Below are positions 36,420 to 46,993 of a stretch of DNA of 64,000 nt, one piece after another. The stretch comes from Loktanella sp. PT4BL. GTDB taxonomy: Bacteria > Pseudomonadota > Alphaproteobacteria > Rhodobacterales > Rhodobacteraceae. The translations under genes and the position numbers were made by a program. The DNA lies in the NCBI RefSeq assembly GCF_003201935.1, contig NZ_QJJL01000001.1, positions 186,001 to 250,000 of the forward strand, read 5' to 3'. The notes beneath the pieces are model-generated. The model had not been told where the DNA came from, searched no databases, and saw only the letters and a program-made list of their open reading frames with translations. Numbering within the stretch: the stretch's first letter is position 1; every line of letters begins with the position of its first letter.

Positions 36420-37409
36420 ATGCGCGCGATCACCTATACTGCCTTCGGACCGGCCGCCGATGTCCTGACTCTAGAGGATCTTCCGACGCCAGATCCCGCA
36501 GCGGGCGAGGTTCTGGTGCGGTTGCAGACCTCTGGCGTCAACCCCTCTGACATTCGCGCCCGTGCAGGCGGCCGCCCCGGTGTGACCAAGCCGCCCTTTC
36601 CCAAGATCATCCCCCATAGCGATGGCGCTGGTGTTATCGAGGCGGTGGGCGAAGGCGTCTCGCCTGACCGGATTGGGCAGCGGGTCTGGATCTGGAACGG
36701 ACAGTGGCAGCGCGCTTTTGGCACGGCTGCGGATTATATCGCCCTCCCTGCCGCGCAAGCGGTGCCATTGCCCCAGAACGTGTCTTTCGCCGAAGGGGCA
36801 ACACTTGGCATTCCGGGCCTGACGGCGGTTCACGCGGTGCTGGGGCAAGGTCCTGTCTCGGGCAAAAGGGTGCTTGTCAGTGGCGGTGCCGGTAGCGTTG
36901 GTCATCTTGCTGTGCAGGTGGCGGCGGCCTCTGGCGCCGAAGTGATCGCAACGGCGCGGGGCCAGGAGGCGACGCAATCGGTACGCGATGCGGGTGCGGC
37001 CCATGTGTTTGACTATGCGGACCCGGATCTGGCCGCGCAGATATTGGAGGCCACCGGCGGTCGTCCGATTGACCATATCGCCGAAGTCGAGTTCGGCAAG
37101 AACGCCGCGACCATCGCCGAGGTCATCGCTGAAAACGGGACGGTGTCCACTTATGGATCGGCCAAGGACATGACGCCTGTGATCCCCTTTTATCCGCTGA
37201 TGTTCAAAGCCGTGAACATCAAGCTTGTGTTGGTTTACCTGCTGACGCCCGAGGAGCGGGAAAAGACCACGGATCAACTGAACGATTTGCTCGCACGTAA
37301 TGCGTTGAACATCCGTATCTCGGACACGCTTGCCCTGGACCAATGCGCCATCGCGCATGATATGATCGCGCGCGGTGATCGTGCGGGCTCTGTCATCCTG
37401 ACACTCTAG
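36420..37409 (+). CDS. NADPH:quinone reductase (zinc-independent MDR family)
   Basis: This is a 329-residue medium-chain reductase. The GroES-like N-terminus includes SGVNPSDIRARAG, the Rossmann motif is SGGAGSVGHLAVQVA, and no zinc-ligand set is seen. It follows recQ by 21 bp with a ribosome site, so they may be cotranscribed. It reduces quinones or enals with NADPH. Confidence 0.9.
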   Translation: MRAITYTAFGPAADVLTLEDLPTPDPAAGEVLVRLQTSGVNPSDIRARAGGRPGVTKPPFPKIIPHSDGAGVIEAVGEGVSPDRIGQRVWIWNGQWQRAFGTAADYIALPAAQAVPLPQNVSFAEGATLGIPGLTAVHAVLGQGPVSGKRVLVSGGAGSVGHLAVQVAAASGAEVIATARGQEATQSVRDAGAAHVFDYADPDLAAQILEATGGRPIDHIAEVEFGKNAATIAEVIAENGTVSTYGSAKDMTPVIPFYPLMFKAVNIKLVLVYLLTPEEREKTTDQLNDLLARNALNIRISDTLALDQCAIAHDMIARGDRAGSVILTL

Positions 37410-37466
37410 ATTGACCCGCCGCAGGCTTCACTCTAGCAAGCGCACATTCTGACAAGAGGCAAAGAC

Positions 37467-38372
37467 ATGGCACGCAGACGCAAGGGTCGCGATATTTCGG
37501 GTTGGCTGGTGGTGAACAAACCCGCCGGCATTACCTCCACCGCGGTCGTCAATAAGGTGCGCTGGGCGCTGGATGCCAAAAAGGCCGGTCATGCAGGCAC
37601 GCTCGATCCCGAGGCGACGGGCGTTCTGGCCGTGGCGTTGGGCGAAGCGACCAAAACCGTGCCCTACATCACCGATGCGCTGAAGGCGTATACGTTTACC
37701 GTGCGGCTTGGTCAGGCCACAAACACCGATGATGCCGAGGGAGAGGTGATCGCGACCTCTGATTTGCGCCCTGATGACGCGGCGATCAAGGAAGCCTTGA
37801 ACAGCTTTGTTGGTGATATCATGCAGGTCCCGCCGCAGTTTTCCGCCGTGAAAGTAGATGGTGAGCGCGCCTATAAGAAGGCCCGCGATGGCGAGGAAAT
37901 GGACCTTGCAGCGCGTCCTTTATGGGTGGAAGAGCTCTTGCTGATCGACCGTCTCGATGCCGATCACGTTGTGCTGGAAATGACCTGTGGCAAAGGCGGC
38001 TACGTCCGTTCCATCGCACGTGATCTGGGTGAGGCGCTGGGCTGCAAGGCCCATGTCAAATCACTGCGCCGGATCTGGTCTGGTCCGTTTCAGGCCAAAG
38101 ACGGGGTGACTTTGGAACAGGTCGATGCATTGGCCAAAACGCCCGAACTCGATGACTTCGTGCAACCTCTGGAAGTGGGGCTAAGTGATCTGCAAGAGGT
38201 GCGTTGCCTTGCAGAGAGCGTGGCCAAGCTGCGCAATGGCAACCCTGCGTCCGTGATCGCGACGGGTGTCGAATTCGGTGAAGAAGTCTGGGCCTCTTAC
38301 GAAGGTAAGGCGATTGCCGTGGGCACCTATCGCGGCGGAGAAATCCAGCCATCACGCGTGTTTGTCACCTGA
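37467..38372 (+). CDS. truB: tRNA pseudouridine(55) synthase
   Basis: This is a 301-residue enzyme that forms pseudouridine 55 in the T loop of tRNAs. The catalytic segment [19 protein letters not shown] contains the essential Asp; RIDG-equivalent and [14 protein letters not shown] motifs are present. It lies in the usual neighbourhood of rpsO and pnp. Confidence 0.95.
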   Translation: MARRRKGRDISGWLVVNKPAGITSTAVVNKVRWALDAKKAGHAGTLDPEATGVLAVALGEATKTVPYITDALKAYTFTVRLGQATNTDDAEGEVIATSDLRPDDAAIKEALNSFVGDIMQVPPQFSAVKVDGERAYKKARDGEEMDLAARPLWVEELLLIDRLDADHVVLEMTCGKGGYVRSIARDLGEALGCKAHVKSLRRIWSGPFQAKDGVTLEQVDALAKTPELDDFVQPLEVGLSDLQEVRCLAESVAKLRNGNPASVIATGVEFGEEVWASYEGKAIAVGTYRGGEIQPSRVFVT

Positions 38373-38376
38373 TCCG

Positions 38377-38889
38377 GTGATCACGCGGACGCATATCAAA
38401 GATGACGCTCCGTCAGTCGCGACCTATTCGGATTGCGAACGCTACCGTTATGCGCTGACACGCACGTGGGATGCAAAGGGCAAACGGGTCCTGTTTGTGA
38501 TGCTGAACCCATCGAAGGCCACCGAGGTGCAAAACGACCCGACCGTCGAGCGCTGCGAGCGGCGCGCCCGTGCGCTGGGCTTTGGCGCGTTTCAGGTGAC
38601 AAATATCTTCGCTTGGCGCGACACCGATCCCTTTGCGATGCGCAAGGCGGTCGATCCGGTCGGGCCTGAGAATGATGCTGCCATTCGGGATGGTGCACAG
38701 TGGGCGGATAAGATCATCGCTGCATGGGGCACGCATGGCGCGCACCTCGGACGCGGCCGCCAGACCGAGGCGCTTTTGCGTAAGCTGGACAAGCCGCTCT
38801 ATACGCTGGGGCTGAGCAAGCACGGCCACCCCAAGCATCCGCTTTACATCAGCTACGCACAGCAGCCGATCTTTTGGGACGTCAGGTGA
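38377..38889 (+). CDS. DUF1643 domain protein
   Basis: This is a ~170-residue protein with the DUF1643 pattern: YRYALTRTWD, VLFVMLNPSKAT, DPTVERCERRA, NIFAWRDTDP and WGTHG. GTG 38377, four bases after the truB stop, is the likely start; the frame is open farther upstream inside truB. Function unknown. Confidence 0.8.
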   Translation: MITRTHIKDDAPSVATYSDCERYRYALTRTWDAKGKRVLFVMLNPSKATEVQNDPTVERCERRARALGFGAFQVTNIFAWRDTDPFAMRKAVDPVGPENDAAIRDGAQWADKIIAAWGTHGAHLGRGRQTEALLRKLDKPLYTLGLSKHGHPKHPLYISYAQQPIFWDVR

Positions 38890-39000
38890 GGTCCCTGCCG
38901 CGTTAACCAATCATTCAGAATCTGCACGTCTCGGCATGTACCTCATGGTATCAGAGCGTCCGAGGGTCGGGGGCGACTCGTTGATGACAGGTTTTTTAGA

Positions 39001-39837
39001 ATGCTTGCTCTGATTGGACTGATGGGGGTCACCATGACGGCCGTCATGATGCTCGACAATGATGAGACGGATGAGACGCAGGACGGGGTATCCGATCAGG
39101 ATGATCCCAGCGTTGATATCGCGCCGGTCGACAACCTTCTTGCGCCAAGCGACGAAGACACTGTGATTTTCTCTGGATCACTGGACGATATCGTCCTGAC
39201 GGGTGTGGGCAACGACTATCTCCATGGCGAAGATGGCAACGACTATCTGGCCAGCGGTGCGGGGGATGACACACTGCAGGGCGGTCGCGGTGACGATGTG
39301 CTTGTCGGTGGTGATGGCAATGACCTGCTGAGCGGGCATGTTGGCGATGATGTTCTGGCCGGTGGTGCGGGTGACGATGCGCTGAATGGCGGCGATGGTG
39401 ACGATGTATTGATGGGTGGCGCGGGTGATGATGCGTTGCTCGGCTCTTTGGGCAATGATCGCTTGGTCGGTGGCGCTGGTGCGGACACGCTGCATGGCGG
39501 GTCTGGCGACGATATTCTTTATGATCGGGGCGATGAGGATGCCGATTACCTGAATGGTGGCGCGGGTGACGATACCTTGATGGGCGGTGCGGGCGACAAT
39601 CTGCATGGCGGGACGGGTGCTGATACCTTTGCACTTCTGTCTGGAAACGACGTAATCGTTGAAGATTTCGATGCGTCAGAGGACGTGATCGAGATTACTT
39701 ATGAGGGTGCAGTGCCAAAGCTTGAGACTGCGGAAACGGAAGATGGGCTTGCTCTTCTTGCCGACGGTTTGGTTGTTGCCACTTTCCCAGATCTGGCAGA
39801 ACTGGATGTGACACGGATCGCACTGATTGCCGCGTAA
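39001..39837 (+). CDS. RTX-type calcium-binding repeat protein (278 aa)
   Basis: A short hydrophobic N-terminus (~residues 1-18) is followed by an Asp/Glu-rich linker and about 12 nonapeptide repeats of GGxGxDxLx type (~58-215), which form a calcium-filled beta-roll. The C-terminal ~60 residues ([20 protein letters not shown]) resemble the tail of type I secreted RTX proteins. No HlyB/HlyD pair is adjacent. The T-rich upstream sequence has no clear ribosome site. Confidence 0.85.
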   Translation: MLALIGLMGVTMTAVMMLDNDETDETQDGVSDQDDPSVDIAPVDNLLAPSDEDTVIFSGSLDDIVLTGVGNDYLHGEDGNDYLASGAGDDTLQGGRGDDVLVGGDGNDLLSGHVGDDVLAGGAGDDALNGGDGDDVLMGGAGDDALLGSLGNDRLVGGAGADTLHGGSGDDILYDRGDEDADYLNGGAGDDTLMGGAGDNLHGGTGADTFALLSGNDVIVEDFDASEDVIEITYEGAVPKLETAETEDGLALLADGLVVATFPDLAELDVTRIALIAA

Positions 39838-39974
39838 CAAATCGCTTTCCTTTTTCGCAGAATCCTCTTATTGCGACGCATCTGCGCAGGGATTGCCTTG
39901 CACAGACCCTCCACGGGCCCTTCTGGACGACATCCCGGATTGTGCCATTCACCCTTGATATAAAGGAGACCCCG

Positions 39975-40244
39975 ATGTCGATTACTGCTGAAGAAAAAGC
40001 ACGGATCATGAAGGAATTTGCGACCAAAGAAGGCGATACAGGTTCGCCCGAAGTACAGGTTGCTATCCTGTCCAGCCGCATCGCGACGCTGACAGAGCAC
40101 TTCAAGACCCACAAAAAAGACAACCACGGTCGCCGTGGTCTGCTGAAAATGGTCGCGCTGCGCCGCAAGCTTCTGGACTACACCAAGTCCAAAGATGAAG
40201 CACGCTACCAGAGCCTGATCGAGCGTCTGGGCCTGCGTCGCTAA
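39975..40244 (+). CDS. rpsO: 30S ribosomal protein S15
   Basis: This is an 89-residue protein of normal length starting [16 protein letters not shown] with the conserved [26 protein letters not shown] and [13 protein letters not shown] strong AAAGGAG ribosome site precedes the ATG at 39975. In most bacteria pnp follows directly; here ~1.4 kb intervenes. Confidence 0.97.
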   Translation: MSITAEEKARIMKEFATKEGDTGSPEVQVAILSSRIATLTEHFKTHKKDNHGRRGLLKMVALRRKLLDYTKSKDEARYQSLIERLGLRR

Positions 40245-40271
40245 GGCGACACGGTCGAGAAGAGATTACAG

Positions 40272-40302
40272 AAAACGCCCACCTCTTGGTGGGCGTTTTT
40301 TG
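40272..40302 (+). terminator. Rho-independent terminator after rpsO
   Basis: AAACGCCCACC pairs with GGTGGGCGTTT around TCTT and is followed by a T run. It also fits the convergent oxygenase gene. Confidence 0.88.
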
Positions 40303-40317
40303 TTTCAGCAACAGCTG

Positions 40318-40974
40318 TTAGAAGGTTCGTGTTTCGCCATCTTCTGGCGGATAATCGCGTTGCACGTGGTATGCCAGTTGTCGCCACCAGATCGACATTG
40401 CGTATTTTTCACCGCTTGCGACAGATCGCCCCGCATGGAGTGAATGGGGGTGTGGCGACGCCGTGCCAAGCCGCGTGTTCCCAAAGATCAGCACCCGCCC
40501 GAGTTTTGGTTTCACCTTGATTTTCAGGTGCGGAAACTCTGTTTCACCACCTTCATCTACATCGTTTAGATAGCAAATCGTTGTGAACAGGCGTTGGCCA
40601 CCTTCCGCGAGGAACTGGCGTCCACCAGGGCTTTGATCAAATGCGTCAGAATGAGCATCAAATCTCTGCTCACCTTGATAGCGCAACAGCTTGCAGGGTT
40701 CAGTGTTTTCTGGTGGCAAACGTACCAACGTAGAAATCTCGCTGACAAGTTGCGTTACCAGCGGGTCAGCCCATTGGTCGACTCGCGCGTAATAATTGGT
40801 TCGGCCTTCACTTATCTTTGCACCACCACTCTCGTTGACGACTGCGCCGCGCTGAAACATACCATCACCCTTTGCAACAATGTGCTTGGCAAGATCAGCA
40901 TCGAAAACTTCATCAACGACAACGACGAGTGGGTTCAGGTTGAGCAATACTTGTGGGCGACCTACAACCAACAT
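40318..40974 (-). CDS. 2-oxoglutarate/Fe(II)-dependent oxygenase, prolyl 4-hydroxylase-like
   Basis: This is a 218-residue enzyme with the iron motif H-x-D (FDAHSDAF), distal His in SLHAGRSV, the basic 2OG residue downstream (SGEKYAMSIW) and GGETEFPHL, the P4H alpha-subunit pattern. Bacterial members hydroxylate proline in proteins or small molecules. The target is unknown. It sits between rpsO and pnp, which are usually adjacent. Confidence 0.85.
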   Translation of the reverse strand: MLVVGRPQVLLNLNPLVVVVDEVFDADLAKHIVAKGDGMFQRGAVVNESGGAKISEGRTNYYARVDQWADPLVTQLVSEISTLVRLPPENTEPCKLLRYQGEQRFDAHSDAFDQSPGGRQFLAEGGQRLFTTICYLNDVDEGGETEFPHLKIKVKPKLGRVLIFGNTRLGTASPHPHSLHAGRSVASGEKYAMSIWWRQLAYHVQRDYPPEDGETRTF

Positions 40975-41089
40975 TCATTCAGACTCCATGCATAGACTTC
41001 CGGCAATAGAAATCACCATGTCCACCGCCCTAGTCTCGCAGGCGAAAATGAGTTTGATGCGAAAGCAAGTAGCTCTCGGTAAACCCGGC

Positions 41090-41392
41090 CTATCCCGGTA
41101 CCGGTGTTTGGATTGGTGGCTCTACTGGCGCTTCGATCGGTGGCTCTATCGGAGCTTCGACTGGAGGCTCCTCTGATGTTTCACCGCCATTGTCATCATC
41201 GCCACTCGACACTGCGACTGCAATCAAGGCACCTATGATAAGTGCAGGGATGATCTAATCCGAGCTGCCTGCCGGTGCTGCCATCGCTTCGGGCTCTGCT
41301 ACGGGTGTTTCAACAATAGAGTCGGCCAGGCCGCCTGCCATTGACTGCGTTGCAACAAGTGAAATCGCTGCAGCGTGAGGGACAAACTTCAT
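41090..41392 (-). pseudogene. Small membrane-anchored Pro-rich protein gene interrupted by an in-frame TAG
   Basis: From ATG 41392 the frame gives a signal-like N-terminus and ...VETPVAEPEAMAAPAGSSD, then a TAG at 41255-41257 (codon 46). In the same frame it continues with a membrane segment IIPALIIGALIAVAVSS, an acidic spacer and repeats of EAPxEPP, stopping at 41090. The intact gene at 60694-60903 has the same layout (signal, GGMAEEV...EAPVVV, TM). So this is a paralogue broken by one codon, or a sequencing error. Confidence 0.65.
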
Positions 41393-41687
41393 GATAGATC
41401 AACCTTTTCTTCAAAAACCAGACAATTACAACAAAGCGTAGCAAATGACATTCCCTTAGGCAAAGAAATTTCTTTGTTTTGAAATTTCTCCCAATGATGC
41501 GCTGCAGGTCGCGAGTCGGTTACGGGCACAAACCCTTCCCCCTTCCCAAACGCTGCAATCTGCGATAAGGCCCAACAATCTTGAGAGACTGGCGCCCGCA
41601 TTCCAGCGCCTGACCAAAGAAGATATTGGGATGAGGGGGAATACGCCCCCTACGCAAAAGGCCAAACAGGCCAACTAGGAAGACATC
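41393..41687. other. pnp leader region, ~295 bp
   Basis: No convincing gene is seen. It must hold the pnp promoter and leader. Bacterial pnp leaders often form long hairpins for autoregulation; I could not confirm a specific stem by eye. Confidence 0.4.
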
Positions 41688-43820
41688 ATGTTTAATGAAG
41701 TGAAGAAATCAATTCAGTGGGGCGAAGAAACGCTGACACTGGAAACGGGTAAGGTTGCCCGCCAGGCCGATGGCTCTGTCATCGCGACACTGGGCGAAAC
41801 CTCTGTCATGGCCAACGTGACATTCGCCAAACAACAAAAGCCGGGGCAGGATTTTTTCCCGCTGACTGTGCATTACCAAGAGAAATACTATGCTGCCGGC
41901 AAAGTGCCTGGCGGCTTTTTCAAGCGCGAAGCGCGTCCAACCGAAAAAGAGACGCTGACATCCCGCCTGATCGACCGTCCGATCCGCCCGCTGTTCGTCC
42001 CCGGCTTCAAGAACGAAGTTCTGGTGATGTGCACCGTGCTGTCGCACGATATGGTCAACGACCCCGACATGGTCGCGATGATCGCAGCCTCTGCGGCGCT
42101 GACCATCTCGGGCGCGCCTTTCATGGGCCCGATTGCGGCTTGTCGCGTCGGGTATGAGGATGGCGAATACATCCTGAACCCTGAAATCGACGACATGCAT
42201 AACCTGCGCATGAACCCCGATCAGCGTCTCGACCTTGTTGTTGCCGGCACCAAAGACGCCGTAATGATGGTTGAGTCCGAAGCTTACGAACTGTCCGAGG
42301 ATGAAATGCTGGGTGCGGTGACATTCGCACACGAGCAGATCCAGCCGGTCATCGACCTGATTATTGATCTGGCCGAAGAATGCGCAAAAGAGCCGTTCGA
42401 CTTCCAGCCCGAGGATTATTCGGAGCTGTCAGCCGCTGTGAAAGCCGCTGGTGAAGACAAGATGCGCGCCGCCTATGCGATCACCGACAAGCAAGAGCGC
42501 ACTGCCGCTGTTGCCAATGCCAAGCAAGAGATCATCAATGCGCTGACCGAAGAGCAGCAGGAAGATAGCAACCTTGGCGCGGCGCTGAAAAAGCTGGAGT
42601 CCAGCGTTCTGCGCGGTGATGTTGTCAAGAACGGCAAGCGGATTGATGGCCGTGCGCTTGATACGATCCGCCCGATCGTGTCCGAGACAGGCATCCTGCC
42701 ACGCACCCACGGTTCTGCCCTGTTCACACGTGGCGAAACCCAGGGTCTGGTAGTGACCACGCTGGGCACCGGCGACGACGAACAGATGATCGACGCGCTG
42801 ACCGGCATGTATAAATCCAACTTCATGCTGCACTACAACTTCCCACCATACTCTGTTGGTGAAGTCGGCCGCGTTGCTGGCCCCGGCCGTCGCGAGATCG
42901 GTCATGGCAAGCTGGCATGGCGTGCGCTGCAGGCGGTTCTGCCTGCGCCAACGGATTTCCCATACACCATTCGCGTGGTGTCTGAGATCACTGAATCCAA
43001 CGGGTCATCCTCGATGGCATCCGTCTGTGGTGGCTCTTTGTCCATGATGGACGCAGGCGTGCCACTGAAGGCACCGGTTGCCGGTGTGGCCATGGGTCTG
43101 GTGATGGAAGAAGACGGATCTTACGCCATTTTGTCCGACATCCTTGGCGACGAAGACCACCTCGGCGACATGGACTTCAAGGTTGCGGGTACCGAGAACG
43201 GGATCACCTCCTTGCAGATGGACATCAAGATCGCCGGCATCACGCCAGAGATCATGAAAAAGGCGCTTGAGCAGGCGAAGGCAGGCCGTTTGCATATTCT
43301 GGGCGAGATGGGCAAAGCCATCACCGGCGCGCAGGAATTCAGCGTGCACGCACCCAAGATCGAAACCATGCAGATCCCGACCGACAAGATCCGTGAAGTG
43401 ATCGGGTCCGGTGGTAAGGTCATCCGCGAGATCGTGGAAACATCCGGTGCCAAGGTCGATATCAACGACGACGGTGTGATCAAGCTGGCATCCAACGATG
43501 CCGAGGCGATCAAGAAAGCCTACGACATGATCTATTCGATCGTGGCAGAGCCGGAAGAAGGCGTGATCTACAAAGGCACAGTTGTGAAACTGGTCGACTT
43601 TGGCGCTTTCGTGAACTTCTTTGGCAAGCGCGACGGTCTGGTGCACGTGTCCCAGATCGAGAACCGCCGCCTGAACCATCCTTCCGATGTCCTTAAGGAA
43701 GGTCAGGAAGTCTGGGTCAAACTGCTTGGTTTCGATGATCGCGGCAAGGTCCGTTTGGCCATGAAGATGGTTGATCAGGAAACCGGTCAGGAGATCACGA
43801 AAGAAGAAGTGGCCGAGTAA
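41688..43820 (+). CDS. pnp: Polyribonucleotide nucleotidyltransferase (PNPase)
   Basis: This is a 710-residue phosphorolytic 3'-5' exoribonuclease. Two RNase PH domains are present (start [22 protein letters not shown]; catalytic half with [13 protein letters not shown]), then a KH domain ([15 protein letters not shown]) and an S1 domain ([24 protein letters not shown]). Length and architecture are normal. Confidence 0.97.
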   Translation: MFNEVKKSIQWGEETLTLETGKVARQADGSVIATLGETSVMANVTFAKQQKPGQDFFPLTVHYQEKYYAAGKVPGGFFKREARPTEKETLTSRLIDRPIRPLFVPGFKNEVLVMCTVLSHDMVNDPDMVAMIAASAALTISGAPFMGPIAACRVGYEDGEYILNPEIDDMHNLRMNPDQRLDLVVAGTKDAVMMVESEAYELSEDEMLGAVTFAHEQIQPVIDLIIDLAEECAKEPFDFQPEDYSELSAAVKAAGEDKMRAAYAITDKQERTAAVANAKQEIINALTEEQQEDSNLGAALKKLESSVLRGDVVKNGKRIDGRALDTIRPIVSETGILPRTHGSALFTRGETQGLVVTTLGTGDDEQMIDALTGMYKSNFMLHYNFPPYSVGEVGRVAGPGRREIGHGKLAWRALQAVLPAPTDFPYTIRVVSEITESNGSSSMASVCGGSLSMMDAGVPLKAPVAGVAMGLVMEEDGSYAILSDILGDEDHLGDMDFKVAGTENGITSLQMDIKIAGITPEIMKKALEQAKAGRLHILGEMGKAITGAQEFSVHAPKIETMQIPTDKIREVIGSGGKVIREIVETSGAKVDINDDGVIKLASNDAEAIKKAYDMIYSIVAEPEEGVIYKGTVVKLVDFGAFVNFFGKRDGLVHVSQIENRRLNHPSDVLKEGQEVWVKLLGFDDRGKVRLAMKMVDQETGQEITKEEVAE

Positions 43821-43852
43821 GCTCTGGCCTGATCAGACTGATGAAAAAAGTA

Positions 43853-43884
43853 GCGCCCGGCCTAAGTGCCGGGCGCTTTTTTAT
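43853..43884 (+). terminator. Rho-independent terminator after pnp
   Basis: AGCGCCCGGC pairs perfectly with GCCGGGCGCT around CTAAGT and is followed by six Ts. Confidence 0.9.
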
Positions 43885-44012
43885 GACTTGAATGCTGCAT
43901 TGCCACGCAAATTGTGCGATGGACTTTCCCCAAGCTTCCCTTGCGTCAGTCGCGGGCTATCCTGTTCGAAGGGACAATGACGCCCCTGACTACAGACAAG
44001 AAAGGATAGCTC

Positions 44013-44606
44013 ATGAATTTTAAGGCGATATTGGCAGCGACCGTCTTTGGTACGGTTGCCACGGGCGCTGTGGCGCAGAATTTTGACGGTGTTTCTTTTG
44101 GTGTGGGTGTGACCAATTTCGGCCTGTCTCTTGAGGGTGAATATGCTGTCAATCCGCAGGTTGGCGTCCGTGGGATGGTCATGGGCGGTTTCAGTTTCGA
44201 TGATGAATTCGATATCGACGATGCGACCGTTGATGGCGAAGTGGATCTGTGCGGCGTTGCCGTCCTTGCCGACTATTACCCTCTGGCAAACGCGTGGCGG
44301 CTGTCAGGCGGGCTTTTCTTTTCCAACAGTGAGGTGACCGGCACGGTCACGGATGATCTCACAACCTATGACGGGGAAATCAATTTCAAGAACGAAGTGG
44401 CGCCACTTATCACCACCGGTTTCAGCACCGAAGTGGCCCCGGGCTGGTCGGTGTCCGGTGATATCGGTGTGATCGTGTCTTCGTTAGAGGTATCGTCTGA
44501 CGACAACACTGGCACTGTACAGGCCGATATCGCAGAGTTGAACGCAGATCTTGAGGATGTGCCGGTCTTTCCGTTCATCGGTGTCGCGGTCAGTTATTCC
44601 TACTAG
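44013..44606 (+). CDS. Outer-membrane beta-barrel protein, hypothetical
   Basis: This is a 197-residue protein with a signal peptide ending VAQN, alternating hydrophobic strands through the length (SLEGEYAVNPQVGVRGMV, WSVSGDIGVIV) and a terminal VAVSYSY with C-terminal aromatic, as in small OmpA-like or Opacity-type barrels. AAAGGA precedes the ATG. Function unknown. Confidence 0.8.
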   Translation: MNFKAILAATVFGTVATGAVAQNFDGVSFGVGVTNFGLSLEGEYAVNPQVGVRGMVMGGFSFDDEFDIDDATVDGEVDLCGVAVLADYYPLANAWRLSGGLFFSNSEVTGTVTDDLTTYDGEINFKNEVAPLITTGFSTEVAPGWSVSGDIGVIVSSLEVSSDDNTGTVQADIAELNADLEDVPVFPFIGVAVSYSY

Positions 44607-44626
44607 ATCGTTGCCTGGACATGAAA

Positions 44627-44661
44627 AAGGCCCCGGTAAAATAACCGGGGCCTTCTTTTTG
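44627..44661. terminator. Rho-independent terminator (convergent genes)
   Basis: AAGGCCCCGGT pairs with ACCGGGGCCTT around AAAATA, with T and A runs on either side, between the barrel gene and the peroxiredoxin gene. Confidence 0.88.
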
Positions 44662-44675
44662 GGCTGTGAACGGGC

Positions 44676-45329
44676 CTAGCCCTTCAGCTTTGTCGTCCGC
44701 AGATACGGGAAGACGGTCGTGAAATCACCAAACTTTGCTTTCGCGTCTTCATCGCTGACCGTCGCTGGAATAATCACGTCATCGCCGACATTCCAGTTTG
44801 CAGGCATTGCAACACCCTGTCCCGCAGCCGTCTGTAGCCCGTCAAGCGCGCGCAGCACTTCGGCAAAGTTGCGGCCAACGTTCATCGGGTAGGTCATCGA
44901 CAGCTTCAGCTTCTTGTCCGGCCCAATGATAAACACCACGCGGACTGTGGCACTGTCCGCAGGTGTGCGCCCGTCCGGCAGATAGGCGTCGGCGGGCAAC
45001 ATGTCGAAAGCCTTTGCGACGGTCAGGTCCTCATCGGCGATGATCGGGAAACCTGCCTTGGCGTTTGCGAAGGTCTCGATATCGCTTTTCCACTTTTTGT
45101 GATCCTCAACGCCGTCGACGCTGATGCCCATCACTTTGGTGCCACGCTTGGCCCATTCATCGGCCAACTGCGCGACAGCGCCGAATTCGGTGGTGCAAAC
45201 AGGTGTGAAATCCTTGGGGTGCGAAAACAGGATCGCCCAGCTATCGCCGATCCAGTCATGCAGCGAAAGGGTGCCTTGGTCGGTTTCGACGGTCAGATCG
45301 GGAATAGTGTCATTGATGCGGAGACTCAT
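44676..45329 (-). CDS. 1-Cys peroxiredoxin (Prx6/AhpC-TSA family)
   Basis: This is a 217-residue thiol peroxidase. The peroxidatic cysteine lies in HPKDFTPVCTTEFG; no resolving cysteine is seen. The C-terminal extension (YPMNVGRNFAEVLRALDGLQ, PANWNVGDDVIIP) is typical of Prx6. It detoxifies H2O2 and organic peroxides. Confidence 0.93.
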   Translation of the reverse strand: MSLRINDTIPDLTVETDQGTLSLHDWIGDSWAILFSHPKDFTPVCTTEFGAVAQLADEWAKRGTKVMGISVDGVEDHKKWKSDIETFANAKAGFPIIADEDLTVAKAFDMLPADAYLPDGRTPADSATVRVVFIIGPDKKLKLSMTYPMNVGRNFAEVLRALDGLQTAAGQGVAMPANWNVGDDVIIPATVSDEDAKAKFGDFTTVFPYLRTTKLKG

Positions 45330-45457
45330 TGTGTCGTTCCTCTATTGAAGTGCACTGGTGGCTATATAGGTATCCTTGGCACTGACTGCCACCGCCGCTT
45401 GCGCCCGTTGCGTGCCGGTGTCACAAGTTTCAAGAGCATTTGTCAGGGAGAGATCCA

Positions 45458-46897
45458 ATGATCGAGAACCGCAACTTCTATATCAACGGGGCGTGGGTGC
45501 CACCGGTGCAGCCCCGCGATTACAACGTGATTGATCCTTCTACGGAAGATCCCTGCGCGATCATTTCGCTTGGCGATCAGGCAGATACCGATGCGGCTGT
45601 TGCTGCGGCCAAGGCTGCGTTTCCTGCATGGGCTGCGACAGATCCCGAAGTGCGTGCTTCTTATGTCGAAGCAATTCTTGCCCAATATGAGGCGCGGGTC
45701 GAGGAAATGGCCCAGGCGATCAGCATGGAAATGGGCGCACCCATTGATATGTCGCGCAGCAGTCAGGCCCCTTGCCTGCCGTGGCACTTGAAAAACGCCC
45801 TTGAGGCGGTCAAGGAAATCGAGTGGATCCGCCCCCTTGGGCCGCATGCCCCCAATGACCGCATCGCAATGGAACCGATCGGTGTGGTGGGCCTGATCAC
45901 ACCGTGGAACTGGCCGATGAACCAGGTCACGCTCAAGGTGATCCCGGCGCTTCTGGCCGGTTGTACAATGGTTTTGAAACCATCCGAGGAATCGCCGCTC
46001 TCTTCGCTGTTGTTTGCCGAATTCGTCCATGACGCAGGTGTGCCTGCCGGTGTGTTCAATCTTGTCAACGGCGACGGCGCTGGCGTTGGCAGCCAGCTTT
46101 CACGCCACGAAGATGTCGCGATGATCAGCTTCACAGGCTCGACCCGTGCCGGCAAGGCGATCTCTGCCGCCGCAGCCGAGACGCTGAAACGCGTCACGCT
46201 CGAACTTGGTGGAAAGGGCGCGAACGTGATCTTTGCCGATGCCGATGAAAAGGCCGTCAAGCGCGGTGTCATTCATTGCATGAGCAACTCCGGCCAATCC
46301 TGTAACGCGCCAACCCGTATGTTGGTCGAGCGGTCGATCTACGACCAAGCGGTTGAATTGGCGGCGGAGGCTGCCAAGAGCATCACCGTTGGCCCCGCGT
46401 CAGAACCGGGGCGGCATATCGGCCCAGTGGTGAACAAGAGCCAATGGACGAAAATTCAGGAAATGATCGAAGTGGGCATTAACGAAGGTGCACGCCTTGT
46501 GGCCGGTGGTCCGGGTCTGCCTGAGGGCATGAACCGTGGATTTTATGTGCGTCCGACGGTCTTTGCCGATGTGACCAATGACATGCGCATTGCGCAGGAG
46601 GAAATCTTTGGTCCTGTCCTGTCGATCATCCCGTTCGAGGATGAAGCGGATGCCGTGCGGATCGCCAATGATACGCCCTATGGTCTAACCAACTATGTCC
46701 AGTCGCAGGATGGCGCAAAGCGCAACCGCATGGCCCGCGCCCTGCGCTCGGGCATGGTTGAGATGAACGGCCAGTCCCGAGGTGCTGGTTCGCCCTTTGG
46801 CGGTATGAAAATGTCCGGGCGCGCGCGCGAAGGCGGCGTCTGGGGGATCGAGGAATTCCTCGAGGTCAAAGCCATCTCGGGCTGGGCCGCTGAATAG
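45458..46897 (+). CDS. NAD(P)+-dependent aldehyde dehydrogenase
   Basis: This is a 479-residue ALDH-superfamily enzyme. The NAD site is WNWPMNQ, general-base Glu in LELGGKGAN, catalytic Cys in NSGQSCNAPTR, and C-terminal EEIFGPVLSI. The ATG at 45458 follows AGGGAGAG. The natural aldehyde is unknown. Confidence 0.94.
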   Translation: MIENRNFYINGAWVPPVQPRDYNVIDPSTEDPCAIISLGDQADTDAAVAAAKAAFPAWAATDPEVRASYVEAILAQYEARVEEMAQAISMEMGAPIDMSRSSQAPCLPWHLKNALEAVKEIEWIRPLGPHAPNDRIAMEPIGVVGLITPWNWPMNQVTLKVIPALLAGCTMVLKPSEESPLSSLLFAEFVHDAGVPAGVFNLVNGDGAGVGSQLSRHEDVAMISFTGSTRAGKAISAAAAETLKRVTLELGGKGANVIFADADEKAVKRGVIHCMSNSGQSCNAPTRMLVERSIYDQAVELAAEAAKSITVGPASEPGRHIGPVVNKSQWTKIQEMIEVGINEGARLVAGGPGLPEGMNRGFYVRPTVFADVTNDMRIAQEEIFGPVLSIIPFEDEADAVRIANDTPYGLTNYVQSQDGAKRNRMARALRSGMVEMNGQSRGAGSPFGGMKMSGRAREGGVWGIEEFLEVKAISGWAAE

Positions 46898-46993
46898 CAT
46901 CATGTGCACAGGCGCACCAAATAGGTGCGCCTGTGGATGTTTAGTGCATGATCGAATCCGCTATGTAACCTGTCAGCAAGATAGGAGAGCGAG

